DNA of 64,000 bases. Source: Eutreptiella sp. 'Long Island Sound 2002'. Lineage: Eukaryota; Euglenozoa; Euglenophyceae; Eutreptiales; Eutreptiaceae. Of the stretch, positions 1 to 10,074 are shown piece after piece (position 1 is the stretch's first letter; the number at the start of each line of letters is the position of its first letter). The notes beneath the pieces were generated by a model. It had not been told where the DNA came from. It made no database searches and was given only the letters and a program-made list of their open reading frames with translations. Both the position numbers and the translations under genes were made by a program. Location: assembly GCA_964036045.1 (NCBI GenBank), contig OZ038387.1, positions 22,319,637 through 22,383,636 of the forward strand, written 5' to 3'.

Positions 1-1
1 G

Positions 2-3000
2 GCAGCCCGCCTGTGGGACATCGTCACGGGCGCCACGCCCATCCTCCCTGAGTGGGCCAACCTGGTCCACCCCCTCTACAAAAAGGGGGACTGGGCGCAG
101 CCGGGGAACTGGCGGCCCATAGTCTGCGCCACCACCGAGGTCAAGCTGGTGTGGACGCTCATCCTAGGCCGCATCGCGCCGGCGGTCTTCGCCCACGTGC
201 CCGCCAGCATGTGGGGAGCCATGGCCGGCAGGTCCCCCCACGAGGCCATCTTCCTCCAGGACATCCCACTGGACATGAACCCCTACGAGATGATCATCGC
301 CTCCCTGGATGTCCAAGGCGCGTTCCCCCACGCCCCACACCGGCTCCTCACGGAGGTATGGGATGCCATGGGCCTCCCATTCCTATCCTTCATGACCGGG
401 TACATCCAGACCCGACTCTACTCCGTCATCACAGCCGCAGGCCTCACCCCCTGGACCGGCACAGACAGCGGGGTCCCCCAAGGAGGCGCCGAAGGCCCCT
501 TCCTCTACCTCCTCGTCACCCTGCCACTGGCATTCGAGCTAGCACGGGTATACCCGGGGTACGCCCCATACCCGCTACGGTCCCCCCTCATCAACTTCGC
601 GGATGACAACCTCCTAACCACGGCCACCCGCCACCGCGACCCTGAGAACGCAGGGCTACCAACGACCACCGAACAAGCGTCCGCCATTCTCCAACTCACC
701 ACAACCTACCTGGACGCCCACCAGCTCCTAGTGCACCCGCGCAAATCGGTCGGGCTGGCCGACGCCGAGACCCCCACCCCCCACATCCGGAAAGGCGAAC
801 CCCTACACCTGGAAGACACCACAGTCCACCTGGGGGTCACACAGGCCACACGGCACCACCACATCACACTCCCAAGCAAGCTAGAAGAGCGCCTCGCCCG
901 GCTACCCCAAATTGCCAGGGGGGACCTCCTGTCTACGCAGGGCCTGGCGTACTTCATGGAAGCAGTGCTCAACGCGGCCATCGGGTACCAAGCCCTGCAC
1001 CTCCCGCGCCCCCAAGACGCACTACGCCACGCTCGACAGCAAGTGACGAAGGCATGGGCGCAACACGGAGGCTGGCCCACGTCTTTCCCCAAGGAGGCCA
1101 TGATGGCCCACTGGCGCTACTACGGAGACAATACAGGTGCCCTGGTCGACATGGACTATGCCAAACACGCAGCACACCTCCTACACAGGGTAACACACAA
1201 CCACCAACCAGAAGTTCGCGAGGCGGCAGCCATACGCATAAGAGAAACGCAGATGGCCCGCAACACCTGCCCTCGGTGGATACTGGCGCAACACGGCGTC
1301 TCCACCTCCGTGGGCACTGGCATCTGGGCCCAGCTACAACTCCTCCTACCGCACCACACACACGCCATCCTGACAAACCACCACTGCGATCAACAGGGGC
1401 CACTCGTGGCCACACACACCGACATCCACCGACGCCCGGCAGGCGAGGTGGACACCCTGCGCCTCGTGGCGGCCACCATCACCATAGTGTATATCACCCC
1501 AACACAGATGAAGATCATTGCCCAATGCGACGCCCACCACGCCCCGTTCCTTTCAGAACCACAATGGCCAGCACGCCACGTCTTCCAGGCGTACCTCCGC
1601 GCATGTGCTACGAAGGCAGGGCGCGACATGCCGGGGCCGAAGGACATCGACACGGCGTACACAGCCTTCCAGCGCCAGCACCCCCGGCCCCGCCCGAGCG
1701 AGCACGAAACCCCCAACGACGGCGCCACAACGCAGGGGGAGCCCACCCCGTCAGCCGAAAGCCGGGCACCACCCACCATCCTGCTACTAGCACCAAACGG
1801 CCACAAACATGCTACCCGCACTGTCCAGCGACACCATGCCCCCTGGTCCATCCCCAAACACAATGCGCCGGACACCGATGTACCACCAGTCAGACACAGT
1901 GACCAGGGCATACCACGCACGTGCTGGCACTGCGGCCCGGCAGCCCTCGACACTCCGTGGCCCCTGCTGCACCTCATCTCCACCCACTACCGCAGCCCCA
2001 CCGCCGCCGCCACCGCCGACCAGCAGGCATGGCTCTCCCCCTGGTTTCACACGGTCCCTGCAGACCACCCGGCACACGTGGCCTGGACCCGAACACCCAC
2101 GGCGACATGGACGTTCACCAACGAGCGGGCAGACCCGGACAGCGTAGCCATAGATTACGACCGCTGCGACCCACACCGCGCAGGACCTCAGGAGGCACCC
2201 ATGCGCCCCCTACAGCACAAATGCCCCACCCTCCGCGACGACAAAGACGACAAGGAGCGGCGACAGACCATCACGTGCCAGAAGTTCCACCCCAATACGG
2301 GATACCTCTTCCACCTGATGTACGCGTATATCACCCAGGGACGCCCAGACAGGGGCCTCCTCCGCCTCACCCCACGAGCCCAGGCCATCATCACCCAGGG
2401 GATAGGCGTCTATGCAGCGCCACGACTGCAACCCACGCAAATCACCGCCAGAACCGCCCAGGGGAACCCCATCTACGTCTATCACCCCACAGCAATCGCC
2501 CGCCTACCCATATCCAGCGACACCGACATCATCTACTTCACTGACGCATCCGGCACCCAGCAACGCACCCCCACGGTCGGTTGCGCCTCCGTACGCATCA
2601 CCCGGCACGCGGACGGCCTCCACGTGGAACACCACACCGGGGCCACCATCTTTGGGGCATCCTCCCACGGCAAACTGCGCACCATGGCAGACGCCGTCAC
2701 CGCCACACCGCAACCCACGACGATCCGGCCCCGCAAAATCTGGGTAGTCGTGGACGCCACGGTCGACATCCACCTCACCAGGTGCCTTGCGGACCTGCCC
2801 CTCCACAAAGCACTCGAGTCCGGCCTCACCACACAAGCGTTGGGACTATGGATGGCCTTAAAGGGCATGCACCCCCAGGACGCCCTACACATCGTCAAGC
2901 AGGAGTCACACCGCTACGCATACGGCAATGGACGCGCAGACACGCAGGCCAAACACCAGAACACCAACCACACCCCAGGGCTCGAACGCGTGCGACTGGA

Positions 3001-3757
3001 CACCCCACACCACAGCCACCTACAGCACCTGCCCCCGATACCCCCGGCCACACAGCCCCCCCAATGGATGCCCGAGGACACGCCGTACACGGATCGAGAC
3101 AAGCAGTACCACTACCCCACACCCATCCAGCAACTGGCCACCACACTGGGCCACCCAGCGAACACCGAACTCCTCCGACGCCTCGAAGACTCCGTCCACA
3201 CCCCCCTCTACTACTCCGCCCTGCGCCCGGATAGCCTCCCAGCACACCTACAAAAGCCCCGACTCCAACTCGCCCTCGAACAACTTCCCCTCCTCACCCG
3301 ATACCACCGATGGTATACACGCCGCTCGATCCACGTCCCCGCAGGACACACCAAATGCATCTGCAGCCACGCGGAAGAAGAAACATGGGACCACTTCAGA
3401 GTGTGCCCCCTGTACAGAGGACTGGACACCCTCACAGACTGGAACCCAACCCACACCATCGCACAGCACGCCGGATGGCTGACGCAGTCCCCGGCGACCC
3501 AGCAACTCACCACCGTCCTCAAGCAGACGGAGGTGCTCGAGGCAGTCCGCAGGGGACTCGTCCCCACTGCCGTCTACACCTTGCTACGCACCCACGGGGA
3601 GGATCCCCAGGCCACGGTGGCGCACATGCAGCGGACGGCCGTTGCCCAGACGGCGGAGCAGCTCACATACCGCACCCACAAATACCTGCAGCATGCGGCA
3701 ACCCTGCCCCCAACAGACCAAGCCCACCTCCTCAAACTCCTGTTCTACCAACCATGA
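2..3757 (+). CDS. Non-LTR reverse transcriptase / RNase H / C-terminal zinc finger (5' partial)
   Basis: The frame is open from the first base, so the true start lies upstream and the first Met (149) is internal. Visible RT motifs are KKGD...NWRPI, the motif A aspartate in SLDVQGAF (about 307-330), motif B GVPQGG (about 472-489) and motif C FADD (about 598-609). An RNase H domain follows at about 2520-2960, with Asp in FTDAS, Asp in VVVDA and Asp in GRADTQ. The expected catalytic Glu is Lys here (HGKLRT) but Glu in copy B. The C-terminus carries a C-x-C...H...C zinc finger (CICSHAEEETWDHFRVC, about 3356-3406), as in I/Jockey-like elements. The ORF ends at TGA 3755-3757, which overlaps an ATG (ATGA). 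RT copies element RNA at the nicked target; RNase H would remove the template. No frameshift is seen, but the Glu-to-Lys change suggests RNase H is inactive. Confidence 0.93.
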   Translation, partial: AARLWDIVTGATPILPEWANLVHPLYKKGDWAQPGNWRPIVCATTEVKLVWTLILGRIAPAVFAHVPASMWGAMAGRSPHEAIFLQDIPLDMNPYEMIIASLDVQGAFPHAPHRLLTEVWDAMGLPFLSFMTGYIQTRLYSVITAAGLTPWTGTDSGVPQGGAEGPFLYLLVTLPLAFELARVYPGYAPYPLRSPLINFADDNLLTTATRHRDPENAGLPTTTEQASAILQLTTTYLDAHQLLVHPRKSVGLADAETPTPHIRKGEPLHLEDTTVHLGVTQATRHHHITLPSKLEERLARLPQIARGDLLSTQGLAYFMEAVLNAAIGYQALHLPRPQDALRHARQQVTKAWAQHGGWPTSFPKEAMMAHWRYYGDNTGALVDMDYAKHAAHLLHRVTHNHQPEVREAAAIRIRETQMARNTCPRWILAQHGVSTSVGTGIWAQLQLLLPHHTHAILTNHHCDQQGPLVATHTDIHRRPAGEVDTLRLVAATITIVYITPTQMKIIAQCDAHHAPFLSEPQWPARHVFQAYLRACATKAGRDMPGPKDIDTAYTAFQRQHPRPRPSEHETPNDGATTQGEPTPSAESRAPPTILLLAPNGHKHATRTVQRHHAPWSIPKHNAPDTDVPPVRHSDQGIPRTCWHCGPAALDTPWPLLHLISTHYRSPTAAATADQQAWLSPWFHTVPADHPAHVAWTRTPTATWTFTNERADPDSVAIDYDRCDPHRAGPQEAPMRPLQHKCPTLRDDKDDKERRQTITCQKFHPNTGYLFHLMYAYITQGRPDRGLLRLTPRAQAIITQGIGVYAAPRLQPTQITARTAQGNPIYVYHPTAIARLPISSDTDIIYFTDASGTQQRTPTVGCASVRITRHADGLHVEHHTGATIFGASSHGKLRTMADAVTATPQPTTIRPRKIWVVVDATVDIHLTRCLADLPLHKALESGLTTQALGLWMALKGMHPQDALHIVKQESHRYAYGNGRADTQAKHQNTNHTPGLERVRLDTPHHSHLQHLPPIPPATQPPQWMPEDTPYTDRDKQYHYPTPIQQLATTLGHPANTELLRRLEDSVHTPLYYSALRPDSLPAHLQKPRLQLALEQLPLLTRYHRWYTRRSIHVPAGHTKCICSHAEEETWDHFRVCPLYRGLDTLTDWNPTHTIAQHAGWLTQSPATQQLTTVLKQTEVLEAVRRGLVPTAVYTLLRTHGEDPQATVAHMQRTAVAQTAEQLTYRTHKYLQHAATLPPTDQAHLLKLLFYQP

Positions 3758-6700
3758 GAACCTACCCCGTGACATACCAGCACGGAACCCCCACCACGTC
3801 TACACACCGTCCGGCGAGCACAGCACTGGCACAGCACACACGGACACCACAGGCACCGCACACACTCCCACCAGCATGCGCGCGCCACCAGCCCCCATCC
3901 CCCCACGCCGCCGTCCATCCACAGGTACCGCCAACCGCCAGCCACCGCATGTCCCCTCTGCGTTCGCCAGCGGCTACCACAGACAGCCCTGCCCTGCAAC
4001 CCAGACCACTGCATCTGCCTGGGAGCCGCGCACCGCCTCACCCACTGCCCCCACTGCGGGGACCTCAACCCCCGCCACCGCGAGCGGCCCGCGGCCCCAG
4101 CCGCACCCCCCCCCCGCCAGCCACCCCATCTTCTTCGGGTTCCTCAGCGACACCCTCCGGGACCACCTGGGAGGGTACTACGTGGTGGACGCGGCGGACC
4201 ACGCATGGACCATAGCCGTGGCCACGGGCAGCACACCCCTGCCCCCCCACAGCCCAACCCTACGCCACAGCGGAGGCGGCTTGAACGTGGCGGCCCGCCA
4301 CATCCTCCTCGCCCTATACCTCCACCACCGAGACCTACACCTCCCAGACCTACAACTCCCGGCCCCCCAAGCAGCAGCCCTGACGCCAGAAGTGTGGGCC
4401 GACACGGCACCAGAGGAGATAGCAGCCTACCTCCGAATCACTTGCCGCCGGTTCAAACACGCCCTCGGCCGACGGAAGGGAACACCTTACCAACTCAGCG
4501 CACTCCTCTACCCGGCACACCACCCCCACCCCGCACAACAGAAGCCCCCGGAGGGCTGGGCGTCTTTTCGGGACGCCCACCTGGCCGCCCCTGACGAGGC
4601 CACTGCCAAACGGATGGGCCTCACGGACCAGGAAACCTACGTCAGAGGCCTCAAGACGAGCCTCCAAAAGGCACACCGCTGGCACGCCCGCTCCCCGTCG
4701 CCCACACGGGGACAGGGGGGTTCACCCGCCCCCGACACCCATCAGGCCAAGAAGACCAAGACAGGTCAGGGTGCCCGCCAACGCGCCCGCCAGCAGGGCG
4801 CGACGCCCCGACCAAGGCCCGGGTCCAGCCACACCGCACCACCCCACGCCCAGACCCCCGGGGCACACCAACAACACCGCCACCGCCAGCGCCCGCCACC
4901 ACCACCGTACCGCAGCACCCAAACCCTGCAGCCCAGTCAGCCACCACCGCCCACACACGTCCACACCATGCCAGGACCACCATACGCGCAGAACCAGGGG
5001 ACATGGCACCACCAACACCACCACCACGCCCCCGTCCCTCCCAACCCCTACCCCCTAATGCCCCCGTGCTACAGCGACCCCCACCAGCTACATCCCCACC
5101 ACGCCCCAGCACAACCAGGCCCCGCGAACCACCCACCCCACATAGCGCATATCACCGCACCACACCATCACGTATTCCACCACCACCAGCCCCCGCCACC
5201 ACACCCACCAACGCCGGGGTACCACACACAACCGGCACACCCCCCACACCACCACCACGCGGTCCAGCACCACCCGCCGCCCCCGCTACACGGGCCCACG
5301 ACATACGAGCCACGGTACACCCCCATGGACCCGCGAGGAGCCGCGCACGCACACCAGCCACACCAGGGCCTAGTAGGAGCGCCCCACCACCACCAACAGC
5401 CCCCCCACCCACACCCCATGCCAGCGCGCACCATCCACCAGCAGCCACCCGTCACATACGGACCACAGCCCCAGCCGGGGGCTCATGCGGCCGCCTCCCA
5501 CCCGCACCCCGGCACCACAACCAGTCAAGAACCGCAAGGGCCACACGGCGCAGACACGCAACACCCACACGACCCACAGGGACGCCCGGACCCCCAGCCA
5601 GCACAACACCCACCCCCGCCCCCCCCGGCCCACCACCACCAGCAGCCCCCCCACCCACACCCCATACCAGCGAGCACCATCCACCAGCAGCCACCCATTA
5701 CATACGGACCACAGCCCCACCCGGACGCTCATGCGGCCGCCTCCCACCCACACCCCGGCATCACAACCAGTCAAGAACCGCAAGGGCCGCACGGCGCACA
5801 CACGCAACACCCACACGACCCACAGGGACGCCCAGACCCCCAGCCAGCACAACACCCACCCCCGCCCCCCCCACCACCAACAGCGCCACCCCCACACCAC
5901 CCCCCCCCCCCGCCCCCCCCCCGAGACCAGGCCACGGACACAACACGCGGCAGCCAGCACAAGCCAATTGACGTCGATACCCCCGCGAACACACGCAACC
6001 GCGAATCCCGCCTCCCGCGACCGCCACAAGAGACCCCATCACCGGACCCCACGCGCGACAACGACGACCACCCCCCCCAACCCACACCAGCCCCCCCATC
6101 ACACCCCGCACCACCAGCCGCCGCACTGGCCGAACCCTACGCCCTACACAACCCCGCAGCGATACGGCAGCACCTCCGGGGACTCGGAGAACAGGACGTC
6201 GTGCTGTACCTCCGCACCTCCGGCACCAGCACCCCCATCCGGGCGGCCACCCTGGTTCAGGCTGCCACCCTGGGGGAAGGCGTCAGAGACTTCCTCTTCG
6301 ACGCCTTCCTCCACGTCGCCCGACACGAGCGCCCCCCACGCGCCACCCCAGACGGCGTGAGCCCGCCCCCCACGGGGAGCCGGATCTGGGTGCCCCCCAT
6401 CGACTGGGGGCGACACCTGGTCGGACACCCCGTGCCGGGGCGGGTGGACACCAAGGGCCGCACCCGCTACCACGAGCCCGACATGGCCCACCCCCCACCC
6501 GACGCCACCCCCGACAGCACCGAAGAGTGGGAGCGGGAAACATGGGTAGCCCGGATGGCCTCCCTGAGCAACTTCAGGCACCACGTCCCGGGGGACATCC
6601 CCACTCCGACGAGCAGCAGCCAGCCCCCTCCACGTACATGACCCTCATGTACAATCTGCACTACACCCTCTCCACCACCAACTACCACGCACCCACAGAC

Positions 6701-7225
6701 CACTGGGTGGTACACGGCACCGACTCCCTCCTCCCCGCCGACTACATCCCCCCCCCACACAACCCAGGCCCCGACACGTACGCCAGGGGGGACAACCAAG
6801 ACGACCCCCACATCTGGGGCACGTGGGAACCCAAATCCCTGGACACGCTGCTCTCCATCCGCAGCGGCTACCAGAGCCTTGGTAGGGCGATGTATTGCCT
6901 CGCCAAGTGGACCCAACGGACCTGGGGGATCCCCACGGACCGATGGGTGTGGGTGGTCACGCTGCGCCCCGAGCAGAGGGAAGCCCCCCCAAACCGCAGG
7001 GGACCCACCCCCCCACGCCCCACCACCCTACAACTATGCCCGTACATGGTGGCAGCCGGCCTCATGACGCTGCTGTGGCCGGGCCCAGACACCCCCACTC
7101 AAAACTACCCCCACCTCACAGAGGAGGACATGCCCGACATCCAGCGATGCTTCTTCCAGACCCTCGACTACCTCCAGCAAACACACCCGCACGTCCTGGG
7201 GCAGTTATGGCCACCCCCCGGGTAA
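3758..7225 (+). pseudogene. ORF downstream of RT: RING-like zinc cluster, Pro/His-rich region, conserved C-terminal region; frame-broken
   Basis: I do not recognise this protein. The segment 3947-4063, in the RT frame, encodes a cysteine/histidine cluster of the form C-x2-C-x11-C-x3-H-x2-C-x4-H-x4-C-x2-C, which would bind zinc. It is followed by an ordered region (about 4120-4700) beginning FFGFL. A long Pro/His/Gln-rich stretch comes next (about 4750-6110). A second ordered region (about 6120-7225) contains Trp/Tyr-rich blocks and ends at TAA 7223-7225. Copy B keeps nearly all of this in one frame equal to its RT frame. In copy A the middle runs in another frame because a poly-C run differs in length near 4100 and one base is missing near 6608. 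No catalytic motif is visible. No ATG stands clearly at the start: either the ATGA overlap at 3754 or stop readthrough could deliver ribosomes. Confidence 0.6.
5397..5880 (+). repeat. Tandem 246-bp coding duplication in the Pro/His-rich ORF
   Basis: Two adjacent units of about 246 bp (82 codons) start at 5397 and 5643. Each encodes a block with IHQQPP, TYGPQP, HAAASHPHPG and a run of prolines. Copy B has a single unit at about 29420-29660, so the duplication is private to copy A or was lost from B. The unit length keeps the frame. Confidence 0.85.
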
Positions 7226-8680
7226 CCCACGTGCCCGCGCAGCCGAGACAACGCCGCCACGCCAGCACCAGCACGCACGGATCACCAGGGAAAACGCGCG
7301 CACACGCCCGGTGCCCGAACCTGCACCCTCGTTCTCGCTACTTACAGGACCCAGCATCATACGCCCGCCCCCGAAGCCCGGGACCCTCGGCCGTCTCCCA
7401 CAGCCTTCTCCTCCGCCTCCGACTCCACAACCTCCACCACCACGACCACCTCATCCACCACCACCACCACGTCCTCATCCAGCACCCCACCCCCCAGGCC
7501 GCGGGGAACACCTCCCAAACGGGCCTCCAAACCCGCCCCCACCGCGAGCAGCCCCGCCGCCGCCAAGGCCCATGCCCCGACGAGGCCCACACCCACGACC
7601 CAGCCGAAACCCAAGGCCGCCGCCAAACAGCCACCCAAACCCGCCAGCACGCCACGACCGCAACCCGCAGCCAAGCCCAAACCCACGCCCAAACCCGGCG
7701 CCACGACGGCAGTGCGAGCCCCGCCCCCCCAGGGCGTCCTCTACGACATCCGGCCCCAGCCGTGCCAGGCCCGAAGGCAGCAGCGCCCAGCGCGGCGCCC
7801 CCCCACCGTCACCGACGCCACCGCCACCACCTTCATGGCAGAGCGCGCCGCGGCCGAAGCGAGACGCACCTCGTCCCGCCACCTCTCAAAGCCCGCACCC
7901 CAGGCCCACGGGCCGCTCCCGACCAAGCCAGAACGACGCCAGGGTCCACCAGCAGCGTCCCCACCCCCCTACCAACCCTCGATGACAGCCCACATACAAC
8001 GCATGCCCCACTACCGCTGCCGCCGCGAGTCCCCGCCCAACCCCGAGGCGGAGACCGTACGCGCACACCCGCGGGTCCACATCCGCGTGCGCCCCCACTC
8101 CCCACGCACCCCCACGGAACAGGACTACGAGGAATCCCCAAGGCCCGCCACCGCCACCGGTCCCCACGACCCCGTCACACCCACCCACGCCCACTCCTCC
8201 GCCCAAGACCGCAGGCCCGCCCAGGAACAGTGGTGGCAACGCTGGACCCACACGCAGCTCTGGGAGCTGCGAAAGTGGGCACGGGGAGAGCCCTCCCTCG
8301 AGGGCCTGGTCCATCGGCCCCGCAAGGGGTCGGTGGAGAACTGCCGCCTCCAGCCGGCGGGGGGGTGGATGCCGCAGGCCGCATGGGAAGCCATGCTGGC
8401 CGATGCGCTCCACCCCCTGGGAGTCCACCCCCGCAACCTCCCCGCGCCCCAGGACCACCCGTATGTCCTCAGGCGCCTGCGGGAGACCCTCCAGGAAACG
8501 CAGCGAGACGGCATCCGCCTGTGGGACATCACCCAGAGCCCAGCCCCGCACACACACACCCCCTCACCACCCCACAAGCGTCAGCGCACCGACACCGGCG
8601 ACACCCACAGCACCCCAGGAGCGCTGCGCGCCACACAACACGACGCGCCTGACCCCCCGGCCAGCGGCGCCGCCATCTAA
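7226..8680 (+). CDS. Fourth ORF of the non-LTR element, basic Ser/Thr/Pro-rich N-terminus
   Basis: This frame is open directly after the TAA that ends the previous ORF and is in the same frame. Its first ATG is at 7835, so how translation begins is unknown. The N-terminal 190 or so codons are low complexity: a Ser/Thr run (about 7430-7500) followed by a Lys/Pro/Ala-rich basic stretch (about 7510-7715) that could be nuclear-targeting or nucleic-acid-binding. The C-terminal half (about 8220-8560) is ordered, with Trp-rich segments such as WWQRWT and WELRKW and an alternating acidic/basic helix. It ends at TAA 8678-8680. Copy B has the same ORF with two nonsense codons. No family is recognised. 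Its position after the RT is unusual for a LINE. Confidence 0.6.
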   Translation, partial: PTCPRSRDNAATPAPARTDHQGKRAHTPGARTCTLVLATYRTQHHTPAPEARDPRPSPTAFSSASDSTTSTTTTTSSTTTTTSSSSTPPPRPRGTPPKRASKPAPTASSPAAAKAHAPTRPTPTTQPKPKAAAKQPPKPASTPRPQPAAKPKPTPKPGATTAVRAPPPQGVLYDIRPQPCQARRQQRPARRPPTVTDATATTFMAERAAAEARRTSSRHLSKPAPQAHGPLPTKPERRQGPPAASPPPYQPSMTAHIQRMPHYRCRRESPPNPEAETVRAHPRVHIRVRPHSPRTPTEQDYEESPRPATATGPHDPVTPTHAHSSAQDRRPAQEQWWQRWTHTQLWELRKWARGEPSLEGLVHRPRKGSVENCRLQPAGGWMPQAAWEAMLADALHPLGVHPRNLPAPQDHPYVLRRLRETLQETQRDGIRLWDITQSPAPHTHTPSPPHKRQRTDTGDTHSTPGALRATQHDAPDPPASGAAI

Positions 8681-9164
8681 CCCCGTTACCCAGCAAACCA
8701 CCACCACGGGGCGCCACGCCAGGCCCCGCCCAGAAGTCACCAAACGAACCGGACGCCGAAGGAAGCCAACGCGCACGACAACGAGCACCACTACGCCCAA
8801 AGGCACCGAACCCAGGCCCGCTAACGTCGCAACCGCCTAACCGAGCCAGAACCCAAGCACAAGTCAAACCCGAGCCACACCCCGAAACCGCTAACCCTTG
8901 ACTCCTAACCAAGCCCGCCGAGGGAACAACGTAACCACAGCCCACACCCATAGCCCACACAGCCGCCTAACCAGCCAGCTCCACAAGCAAAGAGACACCT
9001 CACCAAACCCACCCTGACCCAAGCCCGTGTACATCAGGACGCGCGAGCCGCACCCCTGGGGCGCGACCGCCGCCACAGCACCGACGACACACGCCAGAGG
9101 ACACAACGCTATTGCACCGCCGCACCAGCTGCCCATGCCTGTGCCTACAGTGTACGCGCGCCCC
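8681..9164 (+). other. C/A-rich 3' untranslated stretch of copy A
   Basis: No coding frame here is supported. The sequence is C- and A-rich with almost no T and is matched in copy B at 32458-32939. It links the last ORF to the T/A tract. Confidence 0.6.
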
Positions 9165-9270
9165 TGTTTTTCTCTTTTTTGTTTTTTCTTTTTTTTTTCC
9201 CCAAAAAAAAAAAAAACAAAAGCAAGAAAAAAAAAAAACAAGTAAAAAAAAAAAAACGAAAATTAGGGGG
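9165..9270 (+). repeat. T-run followed by A-runs inside the 3' UTR
   Basis: A T-rich stretch (about 9170-9200) is followed by interrupted A-runs to about 9257 and then GAAAATTA. The T and A runs could pair as a hairpin. Copy B has a shorter version at 32940-32990, so the tract is an internal part of the element. It is not the terminal poly(A), since about 800 bp of conserved element follows. Confidence 0.75.
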
Positions 9271-9322
9271 GGAGGAAGAGAGAAACAACCACCCAAGGCA
9301 CACGCGCACCGCACACAGCACG

Positions 9323-9500
9323 CACACCGGTGAACAGGAGCCCAGTGGCCCAGGACACCGCACATGCAACACAACACACCGAGCGAGCACACCGGTGAAC
9401 AGGAGCCAGCCGGCCCAGGACACCGCAGACACACCACAGCAAACCGCGCGGGCACACCGGTGAACGGGAGCCCAGCGGCCCAGGACACTGCACACGCATA
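9323..9500 (+). repeat. Three 65-bp tandem repeats near the 3' end of copy A
   Basis: Units begin at 9323, 9388 and 9453 with CACACCGGTGAAC and continue through GGCCCAGGACAC; the last unit is incomplete. Copy B has the same three units with the same 65-bp period at 33045-33222. Confidence 0.9.
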
Positions 9501-10055
9501 GGGCGGCCAAGGGACAGGAAAGAACCAATACCCCATGGGTCGGACGCACTGGGGCGACCCAGCCGACCCACCGGGCCAGTGGCAGGAGCGGTACTCCAAG
9601 GCCACTGGTCGGAGCCCGGCCAGGCTGCATCGGGGACCATGGCAAACGTCACCCGGAGCCATGGAAGCAACCGGTGACAGGCGAGCCGGTACACAGTCCA
9701 CGAGGGGTTCACCTGCCAAGCAGAGTGGCCCCGCAACTCAAGCCACAAGGGTGAGGCGGTTGTACTGTAGACAAGCGGGAGCAATACCCCTTGTGGTGAG
9801 AGATACTCCACGCGGCTGGGCAGCCCCCCAGAGCTGCCGCCCAAAGGAGGGGGCATGTGGCCCTACCCGTGGACACATGTGGGGACACCCTCCCACCTGG
9901 GACACATGGACCGGGTGGCCGCGACAATGCCTTCCCAAGCACATGCGGGAGCGGCTCAAGAGGCACCTGACATAGGGCAGTGGGAGGGACAGGACGTCCC
10001 CTTGGTAAGACCTTCTTCCTGCAATGTCAAAGGAGGCATCCCGAGCTCCCGAAGA
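9501..10055 (+). other. Conserved 3'-terminal segment of the non-LTR element with a small ORF
   Basis: This stretch matches copy B at 33223-33776 closely up to the CCTA tail, so it is probably the RNA region recognised by the element's own RT. An ATG ORF at 9535-9975 (146 codons) starts at the same place in copy B (33257) but the frames diverge late, so coding is doubtful. Base composition is more balanced than in the ORFs. Confidence 0.6.
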
Positions 10056-10074
10056 TACCTACCTACCTACCTAC
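10056..10074 (+). repeat. Terminal CCTA microsatellite tail of copy A
   Basis: About four and a half TACC/CCTA units close the element. Copy B ends with the same motif at 33777-33791 before unrelated sequence, which marks this as the 3' tail. Short tandem-repeat tails in place of poly(A) are known in several non-LTR clades. Confidence 0.8.

Larger units (their letters stand above)
1..10074 (+). mobile_element. Giant non-LTR retroelement, copy A (5' end outside window)
   Basis: This is the 3' part of a non-LTR (LINE-type) retroelement; the window opens inside its reverse transcriptase. In order it holds the RT-RNase H-zinc finger ORF, a Pro/His-rich ORF, a fourth ORF, a C-rich 3' UTR, a T/A tract, three 65-bp repeats, a conserved 3' segment and a CCTA tail. 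Copy B (16733-33791) repeats this order throughout. Similarity between the two copies ends at the CCTA tail: copy A continues into gypsy pol, copy B into a gypsy LTR. That fixes the 3' end of the element at about 10071-10074. The class is certain from the RT. The assignment of the downstream ORFs to the same element rests on their presence in both copies. Confidence 0.9.

Noticed and set aside
76-8960. Many long minus-strand and alternative-frame ORFs across the non-LTR elements
   Set aside because: They arise from C-rich, T-poor sequence with few stop codons. They lack domains and change between copies A and B.
9323-9500. CRISPR array
   Set aside because: The 65-bp units are near-identical along their whole length, with no distinct spacers, and the context is a eukaryotic retroelement.
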